A program made the position numbers and the translations under genes. This document shows positions 6,782 to 13,237 of a stretch of DNA of 13,237 bases, one piece after another. Positions within the stretch are counted from its first letter, which is position 1, and each line of letters opens with the position of its first letter. Source of the DNA: Gammaproteobacteria bacterium (GTDB taxonomy: Bacteria > Pseudomonadota > Gammaproteobacteria > JAABTG01); the NCBI GenBank assembly GCA_030066245.1, contig JASJBY010000132.1, forward strand, positions 1 to 13,237, written 5' to 3'. A model generated the notes under the pieces. It did no database searches. It was not told where the DNA came from and worked only from the letters and a program-made list of their open reading frames with translations.

Positions 6782-8308
6782 TCACAGGGGCGGCGGGCGC
6801 CAGCCCCCGGTTGCGGCTTCCACGCCTGATGCGGCGGCCAGGGCCACGTGCTCGCGCCACGGCCGGGCGATGATCTGGACGCCGATAGGCAGACCCTCCG
6901 GCGATTCGCCGGCGCGTACCACCACCACGGGCCACCCGGTCAGGCTGTAGGTCATGGTGTAGCTGAACGCATCCAGATTGTCGGCCAAGCTGCCGTGGGG
7001 GAGCGCCGGGTAGGCGTTCACGGGACAGACCAGAAGGTCCAGCCCGGAAATGAAGCCGAGCAGGCCGGCTCTGAGGCGATCCCAGCGCTCTATCAGGCGG
7101 GTCAGCGCTGCGGGTGATATGGGCTGTGCCGCGCTCGCCCGAGGCAGCTCCACGCTGGTGGGTGCCGCGGCTCGCTCCAGCAGCCGCCGTCGATAGGTGC
7201 CGCCGTCCCATTTGAAAAGCCCCAGGAAGATCTCCAGGCTTTCCTCGATGCCCGGTGGTCTGCGCTCGTCAAAATCCACGCCTGCGCGCGCCAGTGCCTC
7301 CACGGCTGTCCGCACCGCGAGATCCGTCTCCTTGGTTGGAGACCGAATGCCGTTGTCCGTGTGAAACGCCCCCCGCAGGCCAGCAAGCTCCACGCGCGCC
7401 GGATCGCCGAGCGGCACTGGCGCGATCGATGGATCCCGGCCATCCGGACCGGCTATCAGGGACAAAAGAAAACCCAGATCATCGACCCGGCGGGCTATGG
7501 GGCCAATCTGGGTGAGCGGATCCAGCAGGCCGCCCGGCGGGATGGCGTTGCCGGTGCGCGGCACGCGCCCCGTGGTGGGACTGATGCCCGCCACACCACA
7601 GCAATGGGCCGGCACGCGCACGCTGCCGCCGGTGTCGCTGCCGATGTCGAAAGGTGAGCCGCTGGCGGCGACGATAGCCGCGGCGCCGCCGCTGCTGCCC
7701 CCCGATGTGCGGTCCAGATCGTAAGGATTGTTGGTGGCGCCGTGGACCGGGCTGTTGGTTTCGAAGGAGTAGGTCAGCTCCGGGGTATTGGTCTTGCCGA
7801 GCAGGATCGCTCCGGCGGCTCTCAGGCGGGCCACCACGGTCGCGTCGTCCGGCGGCGCGAAGTCGCTGCGCGCCGGGACTCCCCAGGCGCTGATAACGCC
7901 AGCCGTGTCCAAGGAATCCTTGATGGTCATGGGCACCCCGTGCAACGGCCCACGCCGGGCGCCTCGCGTTACTTTGCGGTCGGCGGCGCGGGCGCGCTCC
8001 AGGGCGGACTCGGCGGTGCGCTGCACCACCGCGTTCAGCCAGGGGTTAACGGTGTCCAGGCGGGCCAGGTAGGCTGAGACAACCTCGTGGGAGGAGACCT
8101 GCCGCAGACGAATGGCCTCGGCCAGCCGACGGGTCGACAGCTGGGTCGGATCGTCCACCTCCACATCCTGAGGCCCGCCCGGGTCTGCGACGCCGGGGGA
8201 CGCCCGGTCCCGCCCCGGCGCGGCGGTCGAGAGCCCCCCGCCCAGCAGGGCAGCGCCCGAAACCTGAAGGAAATCACGGCGGGTGAGCCTGCTTTGGAAA
8301 ACCGGCAC
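6782..8308 (-). CDS. Tat-exported amidase (amidase signature family)
   Basis: The 508-residue protein starts with a twin-arginine signal: LTRRDFLQ at about 8-15, then a hydrophobic stretch to about 30. The amidase signature domain follows, with catalytic Lys130 in MTIKDS, Ser205 in GGSSGG and nucleophile Ser229 in DTGGSVRVPA. This family hydrolyses carboxylic amides through a Ser-Ser-Lys triad; the substrate cannot be read from sequence. Twin-arginine export implies folding in the cytoplasm and action in the periplasm. The frame extends to 8506, but GTG at 8308 has GGAGG 6 bp upstream and places the RR motif at the normal distance from the N-terminus; ATG at 8344 lacks a site. GatA is unlikely, given the export signal and absence of GatB or GatC. 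Confidence 0.9.
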   Translation of the reverse strand: MPVFQSRLTRRDFLQVSGAALLGGGLSTAAPGRDRASPGVADPGGPQDVEVDDPTQLSTRRLAEAIRLRQVSSHEVVSAYLARLDTVNPWLNAVVQRTAESALERARAADRKVTRGARRGPLHGVPMTIKDSLDTAGVISAWGVPARSDFAPPDDATVVARLRAAGAILLGKTNTPELTYSFETNSPVHGATNNPYDLDRTSGGSSGGAAAIVAASGSPFDIGSDTGGSVRVPAHCCGVAGISPTTGRVPRTGNAIPPGGLLDPLTQIGPIARRVDDLGFLLSLIAGPDGRDPSIAPVPLGDPARVELAGLRGAFHTDNGIRSPTKETDLAVRTAVEALARAGVDFDERRPPGIEESLEIFLGLFKWDGGTYRRRLLERAAAPTSVELPRASAAQPISPAALTRLIERWDRLRAGLLGFISGLDLLVCPVNAYPALPHGSLADNLDAFSYTMTYSLTGWPVVVVRAGESPEGLPIGVQIIARPWREHVALAAASGVEAATGGWRPPPL

Positions 8309-8314
8309 CCTGTG

Positions 8315-8319
8315 CCTCC
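8315..8319 (-). promoter_or_regulatory. Ribosome binding site that fixes the amidase GTG start
   Basis: The minus strand reads GGAGG, 6 bp before GTG at 8308. The competing ATG at 8344 has no comparable site. Confidence 0.7.
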
Positions 8320-8493
8320 GCTGGGTGAACTCTGTGCACAGCATACACGCAGGGCCCTGCCGCCGCCCGCCTCCCGGGGGACCGGGGCGCGCAGCGACGC
8401 GTCGTTCAAGGGCCGTCCCGGCGAGCCGACAAGATCCCCGTGGCCTGCCTGCGTGGTGCAGAGGGCCGATTGATTGCATACGGAGGTGCAGAC

Positions 8494-9060
8494 ATGCGCA
8501 AGGCAACTATCTCGGCGTGGGCGTTAGCCTTGGCGGTCCTGGTCAGCGGGTGTGCGACCACAGGCGCTGCCACGAGGGACGAGAAGCGCCAGGCGATCCT
8601 GGACATGCAGCGGGAGGTGCTTTCGGCGCTCTACGAAGTCCACCCCGATGCGCGCCCGAAGATCAGCAAGGCCCCCGGCTACGCCGTGTTCAGCAATGCC
8701 AGCGTGAATGTCATTCTGGCCAGCGTGAGCGGCGGCGAAGGCGTGGTGAAGGACAATAAGACCGGCCGTCACACCTTCATGAAGATGGGTGAACTCGGCC
8801 TGGGCTTTGGACTGGGGGTGAAAGACTTCCGCGCCGTGTTCGTGTTCCACGATCGCGAGACGATGCAACGGTTCATCGCCAGTGGCTGGGAGTTCGGCGC
8901 TCACGCGGATGCCGCGGCGAAAGCGGGCGACAAAGGCGGCGCGGTCGGCGGCGAGGTCCTGTTGGACGGAATCACTGTCTATCAGCTCACGGAAAGCGGC
9001 CTGGCCCTGCAGGCCACGGTCAAGGGCACCAAGTACTGGAAGGACACGGCGCTGAACTGA
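8494..9060 (+). CDS. SYLF-domain (YSC84-like) lipoprotein
   Basis: The 188-residue protein has a lipoprotein signal with lipobox LVSGC (Cys20), so it should be lipid-anchored in the envelope. The rest matches the SYLF/YSC84 family: a helical start, then a glycine-rich fold with APGYAVFSN, GEGVV, GLGFGLGVKDFRAVFVF and the C-terminal GLALQAT.KGTKYW. SYLF domains bind phosphoinositides in eukaryotes; the bacterial role is unknown beyond probable lipid binding. The start is ATG at 8494 with GGAGG 7 bp upstream. It is divergent from the amidase gene, with a 185-bp space between the starts. Confidence 0.88.
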   Translation: MRKATISAWALALAVLVSGCATTGAATRDEKRQAILDMQREVLSALYEVHPDARPKISKAPGYAVFSNASVNVILASVSGGEGVVKDNKTGRHTFMKMGELGLGFGLGVKDFRAVFVFHDRETMQRFIASGWEFGAHADAAAKAGDKGGAVGGEVLLDGITVYQLTESGLALQATVKGTKYWKDTALN

Positions 9061-9096
9061 AGTCCCGGAGACGGTCCACCTCGGCCCTGACTACAC

Positions 9097-9102
9097 TATA
9101 AA
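9097..9102 (+). promoter_or_regulatory. Possible -10 element for the TPR gene
   Basis: TATAAA matches the sigma-70 -10 consensus at five of six positions and lies 46 bp before the start at 9149. No clear -35 element precedes it. Confidence 0.35.
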
Positions 9103-9148
9103 CCAGAGCGCCCAAGGGTATGCACGTCACCGGCTACGGAGGGTGGCG

Positions 9149-10084
9149 ATGGAGACCCCGCGCAAGTGGTGGTGGATTGGCGCCGCCGCGGTGCCGATTA
9201 CCGTGGCGGTTATCGGAGCCGTTGCGACCCTCCTGGCGGGCGGCGAAAGCCGGACGTCCCCACAAGCCCCGACCCTGTCGGGTGTCTCCTACGTCAACTA
9301 CGGCGGCACTCAGGTCACCAGCAACGTCCACGGCGACGTCGCCTACAATCGCCTCAGCCTGGTGATTCAGGAAGTCGAGGACTCCCTGGGCAGCGACGCA
9401 GCGGCCCAGGTCTCCGAGATGCTCGAGGAGGCCATGCAGCTTATCGAGGCGGGTCAGGTGCAAAGCGCCACACCACTGCTGGAGGCGGCGGCGGAGGCAG
9501 CTCCGGTTCCTGCCGTTTTGAACAACCTGGGGGCCGCCTATACAGCGGCTGGTCGGCTCGACAAAGCGCGGATGGCGTTCGAGCAGACGGAGGCGTCCCA
9601 GGCCATCAACCCCCAGACACTTGCCGCGACCCGGCACAACCTGACCGAGCTTCAGCGCCAGGCCCAGTCGCCGCAGCCCCCGCCCGCCGGCTGGCGCCGC
9701 ACTTTCTGGGACGGCATCGTGGCCACCGTGACGCGATCGGAACAGGTTGGTGCCATCCTGACCATCGAGCTGCTTTACCGAAATGCCGCCGTCGAGGCGA
9801 CTGAATTCTGCCTCACTTCGCTGGGTGGCTACATCATAGACGAGCAGACCGGGACCAAGTGGGGTACGTCCACCTACTCGGGCGGTCTCATCAACAGTCG
9901 GGTAGCCGGCGCCTACTGGAGCGGCTCTCATACCTGCCGGAAGTTGGCGCCCGAGGAATCCCATGTCGCCTGGATGAAGTTCCGGGTCAAGGACTCGGTA
10001 CCGCCGCGCTTTACCCTGGTGGTCGACTACATTCACATGCCGTTCGAGGGTCTGGTGCCGACCGCCGGTGCGCCGGGGGCGTAG
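9149..10084 (+). CDS. Membrane-anchored TPR protein with unknown C-terminal domain
   Basis: The 311-residue protein has a short positive, Trp-rich N-terminus and one membrane segment (about 8-30) without a clear cleavage site, so it is likely anchored with the rest outside. Residues 48-75 (YVNYGGTQVTSNVHGDVAYN) are of unknown type. Residues 85-170 form helical repeats like TPRs, with a good match at VLNNLGAAYTAAGRLDKARMAF. After a Pro-rich linker (174-180) comes a beta-rich domain (about 183-305) with Cys221 and Cys263, which may form a disulfide. The domain resembles the Ig-like folds that detect extracellular ligands, but I do not recognise it. ATG at 9149 has GGAGGG 5 bp upstream, better than the GTG at 9143. 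Confidence 0.75.
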   Translation: METPRKWWWIGAAAVPITVAVIGAVATLLAGGESRTSPQAPTLSGVSYVNYGGTQVTSNVHGDVAYNRLSLVIQEVEDSLGSDAAAQVSEMLEEAMQLIEAGQVQSATPLLEAAAEAAPVPAVLNNLGAAYTAAGRLDKARMAFEQTEASQAINPQTLAATRHNLTELQRQAQSPQPPPAGWRRTFWDGIVATVTRSEQVGAILTIELLYRNAAVEATEFCLTSLGGYIIDEQTGTKWGTSTYSGGLINSRVAGAYWSGSHTCRKLAPEESHVAWMKFRVKDSVPPRFTLVVDYIHMPFEGLVPTAGAPGA

Positions 10085-10114
10085 CAGGCCGGCGAGGGGC
10101 GCCGTCGTGCCTGC
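10084..10114 (+). terminator. Hairpin just after the TPR gene
   Basis: GCAGGC at 10084-10089 pairs with GCCTGC at 10109-10114, and CGGCG with CGCCG inside, around an AGGGG loop with a 4-base bulge. It begins inside the stop codon region. No T run follows, so its role in termination is uncertain. Confidence 0.25.
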
Positions 10115-10228
10115 GCGTATCGACCGTTGGCCACGGGGCAGGCGTCAGTGAACGCCCTTGATGTGGGCGGGTGACGTGGGTACGCTCTCCTCCTGACCTC
10201 GAAACGCCTCTGAATCTTCCCTAAGTCC

Positions 10229-10714
10229 ATGCCTGTCTACGAGTTCTACTGCGCAGACTGCCACGCCATCTACAACTTCTTCTCACGCGGCGTGAACACG
10301 AAAAGACGACCCGCGTGTCCGACCTGCGGTCGCCCGGAGTTGGAGCGAAAAGCCTCCACGTTTGCCATCTCCAGGGGACTCCAGAAGAACCTTGTGCCCG
10401 ATCTGGATGAATCCAGGTTGGAGCGGGCGTTGACGTCCATGGCGGGAGAGCTCCATGGCATCGACGAGACCAATCCCCGGGCGGCGGCGGGGATGATGCG
10501 TAAGCTGTTCGGTGCCAGCGGCCTGAGCCTCGGGGCCGGCATGGAGGAGGCACTGCGACGCATGGAGGCCGGCGAGGATCCGGAACGGGTCGAGGCGGAA
10601 ATGGCAGACGTGCTGGAGCAGGAGGAGCCTCTGGCCGAGTCGTCCCGCAAGCATCTCCAGGAATTGCGGCGCCTGTTGCCGCCGCGAACCGACCAGACCT
10701 GGTATCCGCTGTGA
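10229..10714 (+). CDS. FmdB-family zinc-ribbon protein with long C-terminal region
   Basis: The 161-residue protein begins MPVYEFYCADC and carries Cys8-x2-Cys11 and Cys30-x2-Cys33, the zinc ribbon of the FmdB regulatory family. The remaining 120 residues are a charged, mostly helical region with GMMRKLFGASG and repeated Glu-rich segments. Many FmdB-like proteins are only about 70-110 residues, so the extension is long. They are described as putative regulators, but the function is not established. No clear ribosome site precedes ATG at 10229; the start is fixed by the conserved N-terminus of the family. It converges on the next gene, with 9 bp between. Confidence 0.85.
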   Translation: MPVYEFYCADCHAIYNFFSRGVNTKRRPACPTCGRPELERKASTFAISRGLQKNLVPDLDESRLERALTSMAGELHGIDETNPRAAAGMMRKLFGASGLSLGAGMEEALRRMEAGEDPERVEAEMADVLEQEEPLAESSRKHLQELRRLLPPRTDQTWYPL

Positions 10715-10723
10715 GCCCTGCGC

Positions 10724-11047
10724 CTAAGGGTCCCCTTGCCGCAAGCCGTCGACGGCTTCCATGTGATAGAGATCGTAATCGTCCATGTGCTGGAGGACGT
10801 TGGGATGCAGCTGGCGGTGGGCCAGGATGTAATTCCGACATTCCCCGATTTTGTCGAGAACGGCCTGCCAGTCCGCCGCCGCTCCGGACGTCCTCGCGGC
10901 AGCCTGCAGGGCACGCAGCTCGGCGACCATGGCCACATGGGTTCTCACGGAAGCTGAGCGCAGGGCCAGCTTGTGGTTGGTCTCCTCGACCGATTCCGTC
11001 GGAATGCCTGCGAGCCGCAGGCTGGCGTCTGTGCGGTTGTGTGCCAT
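10724..11047 (-). CDS. Small hypothetical protein, probably helical
   Basis: I do not recognise this 107-residue protein. It has no signal or membrane segment and is predicted soluble and mostly helical, with one Cys and a His/Asp-rich C-terminal part (HPNVLQHMDDYDLYHMEA, about 82-99). AGGGGG lies 5 bp before ATG at 11047, good support for a real gene. It is divergent from the SNase-fold gene and convergent with the zinc-ribbon gene. Metal binding by the His/Asp cluster is a guess. Confidence 0.6.
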   Translation of the reverse strand: MAHNRTDASLRLAGIPTESVEETNHKLALRSASVRTHVAMVAELRALQAAARTSGAAADWQAVLDKIGECRNYILAHRQLHPNVLQHMDDYDLYHMEAVDGLRQGDP

Positions 11048-11176
11048 CGATGCCCCCTGGAGCGCTGTCTCAGCGTCGTTGCGCGAGACCTACACCCGAG
11101 CGGAGCGGCCGCGTGTGCCGACGCTTTAGGCCGGCCGTGTGAAATGAGCCACCACCTGCCGCCCGTGAGTTGCGGC

Positions 11177-11710
11177 ATGCGCAGGCATAACTCCCCGAAA
11201 TCGCGACGCCAGCTTAAGGCGCTCGCGACCATGATTCTTGTCGTGGCTGCCCTGTGGCTCCTGTCGGTGCGCGCGGAGGAAGCCGTCTATCATGGCACCG
11301 TGATGCGGGTTAGCGCCGGGGAGAAGCTGCTGGTGAGGACTCGCCATCGCACCTTTCGGGTGCGCCTGGCGGGCATCCGCGCCCCCCGGACGGGGCAGCC
11401 GTTTGCAACGGCCGCGCAACACGCGCTGCGGCGTCTGCTCAGCGGGCGTAAAGTGCGGGTGGCCCAGGTGGGCTCGCTCCGCAGTGGATGGATGGCCGCC
11501 GACGTCTATCGGGACCAGGTGCATGTGAACGCGGAGCTGGTCCGGCAGGGCTTTGCCTGGGCGGCGCAGACGGCGCCGGCAACTTCTCCGCTTCGGAGGC
11601 TGGAAGCGGAGGCCCGTGGGGCTCAGCGCGGGCTCTGGGCGGAGTCGAACCCGACGCCGCCGTGGGAGTGGCAGGGAACGTCAGTTGGTGGTGGGAACGA
11701 TGCGCAGTAA
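11177..11710 (+). CDS. SNase-fold (thermonuclease-like) exported protein with lost catalytic residues
   Basis: The 177-residue protein has a basic N-terminus, a hydrophobic segment (about 18-31) ending VRAEE, and a Staphylococcal-nuclease-like domain (about 38-155) ending with the family motif GLWAESNPTPPWEW. In active members RLAGIDAPE holds Arg35, Asp40 and Glu43 of the nuclease; here it reads RLAGIRAPR, so Arg63 is kept but the acids are Arg68 and Arg71. The DGDT calcium loop reads AGEK (Glu49 in place of Asp21), and the Arg87 position appears to be Trp105 (SGWMAADVY). The protein is probably not a nuclease. Starts at 11144 and 11231 are also possible. It overlaps the sugar dehydrogenase gene tail to tail by 30 bp. 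Confidence 0.8.
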   Translation: MRRHNSPKSRRQLKALATMILVVAALWLLSVRAEEAVYHGTVMRVSAGEKLLVRTRHRTFRVRLAGIRAPRTGQPFATAAQHALRRLLSGRKVRVAQVGSLRSGWMAADVYRDQVHVNAELVRQGFAWAAQTAPATSPLRRLEAEARGAQRGLWAESNPTPPWEWQGTSVGGGNDAQ

Positions 11711-12844
11711 AGCGCCGTTAGACTCGTCCGTCAGCACATATAGATAACCATCCGGCCCCTGGCGCACATCCCGCACGCGACGGCCTATGGTCAGCTTCTC
11801 CTCGCTCACTACCTGCTCGCCGTTCAGCTCAATGCGCCTGACCTCGCCAAACTTGAGCGCGCCGCTGAACAAATTGCCCTTCCAGCTCGGATACACGTCC
11901 CCAGTGTAGAAAACCAGCCCGCTTGGGGCTTTGGAGGGTGTCCACACCAGCTTGGGCTCGACGATGCCCGGCCGGCTGGTTTCCTGGGAAATCCGGGGTC
12001 CCCAGTATTCCACACTGTAGGTGACCGCAGGCCAGCCGTAGTTTTCACCGCCGGCGATGGCGTTCAGCTCATCACCGCCGCGGGAGCCATGCTCAGTGGC
12101 CCAGACGCGGCCGCTTTCCGGATCGCGGCTCATGCCCTGGATGTTTCGATGACCGATGCTCCAAACCTCGGGTTTGGCGCCCGGACGACTTGCGTAGGGG
12201 TTTTGGGGATGTGGGGTGCCGTCGTCGTTCAAGCGCAGCACCTTGCCGAAATGGGTGCCTGGGTTCTGGGCCTGATCGCGGATGTTGGCACCCCGGAAAC
12301 TGGTTGGCGGGTTGCCGCCGTCGCCGATACTCATCAGCAGGCTGTTGTCGGGCAGCCAGACGATGCGCGAGCCGAAGTGCTGGCCGCCGGACTTGGCGTC
12401 GGCATTGCGGAAGATGACCCGCACATCCCGTAAGGCGCCGCGGTCCCAGCGTCCCCGGGCCAGTGCGGTTCGGTTGGCGCTCCGGGTGCCAGTGGAGAAA
12501 GTCAAGTAAACGTAGCGGTTGTCTGCAAAGTCCGGGTGCACGGACACGTCCAGCAGCCCACCCTGTCCCGACGCCAAGATCGGCGGCAGGTCGGAAACGG
12601 GCCTCGGGTCGAGCTTGCCGTCGCGGACAACCCGCAAACGCCCGCTTCGCTCTGTTACCAGAGCCGAGCCGTCCGGCAGCCAGGCGACGGACCAAGGGTG
12701 ATCCAGACCGCTCACTACGGTTTCCATGCGCCAGCCGTCGGCCTCGGGAACGCTCTTGCTGACGGGCGCCGCGTCCAAGTCTGCGCTGCCGGCAGTGGCC
12801 GCGCCCAACAGTCCCAAGGCAATTACAACCGCACTCTTGTTCAT
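11681..12844 (-). CDS. PQQ-dependent sugar dehydrogenase, YliI-like
   Basis: The 387-residue protein begins with a signal peptide (about 1-22, AATAGSADL) and contains the beta-propeller of soluble PQQ sugar dehydrogenases. Motifs in order are HPWSVAWLPDGSALVTER, GGLLDVSVHPDF, HFGSRIVW, SIGDGG, IRDQAQNPGTHFGKVLR, VWSIGHRNIQGM, EHGSRGGDELN, GENYGWP, YTGDVYPSWKGNLF and VRDVRQGPDGYLY. The best-studied relative is the aldose sugar dehydrogenase YliI of E. coli, which oxidises aldoses in the periplasm with PQQ and calcium; PQQ synthesis genes are not in the window. The start is ATG at 12844, with GGGGAG 6 bp upstream; the open frame continues to 12967 without support. Export suggests a periplasmic site. 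Confidence 0.92.
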   Translation of the reverse strand: MNKSAVVIALGLLGAATAGSADLDAAPVSKSVPEADGWRMETVVSGLDHPWSVAWLPDGSALVTERSGRLRVVRDGKLDPRPVSDLPPILASGQGGLLDVSVHPDFADNRYVYLTFSTGTRSANRTALARGRWDRGALRDVRVIFRNADAKSGGQHFGSRIVWLPDNSLLMSIGDGGNPPTSFRGANIRDQAQNPGTHFGKVLRLNDDGTPHPQNPYASRPGAKPEVWSIGHRNIQGMSRDPESGRVWATEHGSRGGDELNAIAGGENYGWPAVTYSVEYWGPRISQETSRPGIVEPKLVWTPSKAPSGLVFYTGDVYPSWKGNLFSGALKFGEVRRIELNGEQVVSEEKLTIGRRVRDVRQGPDGYLYVLTDESNGALLRIVPTTN

Positions 12845-13021
12845 CCAGGACTCCCCATGCGTCAGCATTCGGACGTTTGCCCAAGCGCATCCGGTCGTGC
12901 ATCCAGTCGAAAATTTGACCCTTGTCGACAGGATGGTTCGTGGCAATACGATTCGCCCGCCGCACATCCGAGGGTCCGGGAGCCGGCGGGCGTCAATGCC
13001 GGGCAGTCGATGGGCTTCAGC
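12845..13021. other. Upstream region of the sugar dehydrogenase
   Basis: This 177-bp space between the gene start and repeat copy C should hold the dehydrogenase promoter. I see no clear -35/-10 pair on the minus strand and no convincing gene. Confidence 0.4.
12851..12856 (-). promoter_or_regulatory. Ribosome binding site of the sugar dehydrogenase
   Basis: The minus strand reads GGGGAG, 6 bp before ATG at 12844, which selects this start over upstream in-frame codons. Confidence 0.7.
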
Positions 13022-13204
13022 CTAGCCCGGATTCCTCACCAGGCGGACCCCGGAGCACAGATTATGTCGGCAAACTCAACACATTGGCTTCATCGAGCCA
13101 GACTGTTTTATGAACAGCCTGTCCTATTCGGTTCTTGGCCCACTCTGGCTTTGCATCTTGACCGATCCCCCTTCCATCCGCGCTTCGCGTTCCCGCTACG
13201 CTAG
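13022..13204 (-). repeat. Repeat copy C, inverted relative to copy A, CTAG at both ends
   Basis: The left end reads CTAGCCCGGATTCCTCACC, one base different from the copy B terminus. The right end is CTAG at 13201-13204, so the full unit is 183 bp, but the two ends are not inverted repeats beyond CTAG. Positions 13107-13197 match 1-91 of the window by eye without a difference, while the rest differs at roughly one base in six. It contains the conserved short frame from ATG at 13064, whose stop TAG lies in the terminal CTAG. Confidence 0.8.
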
Positions 13205-13212
13205 ATGGTCCA

Positions 13213-13236
13213 GGGTTGCCCATCCATGGGCAACCC
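13213..13236. repeat. Palindrome at the window end
   Basis: GGGTTGCCCAT and its exact reverse complement ATGGGCAACCC are separated by CC, giving 11-base arms. It lies just outside repeat C and ends one base before the window edge. It could form a cruciform or hairpin, or be part of a larger interspersed repeat. Confidence 0.7.
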
Positions 13237-13237
13237 G

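Noticed and set aside
6787..6807. GGGGC/GCCCC hairpin at the end of the amidase gene as a bidirectional terminator
   Set aside because: It lies inside the coding sequence and has no T run on either side.
6782..8308. GatA subunit of the glutamyl-tRNA amidotransferase
   Set aside because: The protein has a twin-arginine export signal and no GatB or GatC neighbour, so a periplasmic amidase is more likely.
1..13204. A composite transposon bounded by copies A and C
   Set aside because: Neither copy encodes a transposase, the intervening genes are mostly housekeeping and envelope genes, and a third copy lies inside. Separate insertions of a short repeat explain it better.

Overview
The window is GC-rich bacterial DNA. 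Gene content and style (EAL and DUF3391/HD-GYP signalling proteins, an E. coli-like UppS, a TlpA-like thioredoxin, a YliI-like dehydrogenase) suggest a gammaproteobacterium, perhaps Chromatiales/Ectothiorhodospiraceae-like. That placement is inference: there is no rRNA or other marker. I recognise no tRNA, rRNA, CRISPR array, phage gene or intact transposase.

Layout. Positions 1-1784 hold a c-di-GMP phosphodiesterase gene (EAL, minus strand) squeezed between two copies of a short CTAG-ended repeat. The second copy (1536-1784) has perfect 19-bp terminal inverted repeats, like a MITE. Positions 1781-3112 hold an HD-GYP protein on the same strand. Its stop codon lies in the CTAG at the repeat end, and its HD motif reads FD. 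A 474-bp non-coding stretch follows, then a YIP1-family membrane protein (minus). Divergent from it is a small three-segment membrane protein, followed by a stand-alone undecaprenyl diphosphate synthase (uppS). Next is a two-gene unit of an unknown exported protein and a periplasmic TlpA-like thioredoxin. This converges on a Tat-exported amidase (minus), which is divergent from a SYLF-domain lipoprotein. Then come a membrane-anchored TPR protein of unknown function, an FmdB-type zinc-ribbon protein, a small unknown protein (minus), an SNase-fold protein lacking most catalytic residues, and an exported PQQ-type sugar dehydrogenase (minus) that overlaps the SNase gene tail to tail. A third repeat copy, inverted relative to the first, and a hairpin palindrome close the window.

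How the genes fit together. Most look like independent housekeeping or envelope genes (membrane, lipoprotein, periplasmic redox, lipid carrier, exported enzymes) rather than one pathway. The clearest functional pair is EAL plus HD-GYP, both c-di-GMP phosphodiesterase families, co-oriented and separated only by the repeat element. The most unusual content is the repeat family, with its end-to-end packing around the EAL gene and a reading frame kept open in all three copies, and the two proteins with degenerate active sites (HD-GYP and SNase). I see no convincing defence, secretion or biosynthetic gene system.
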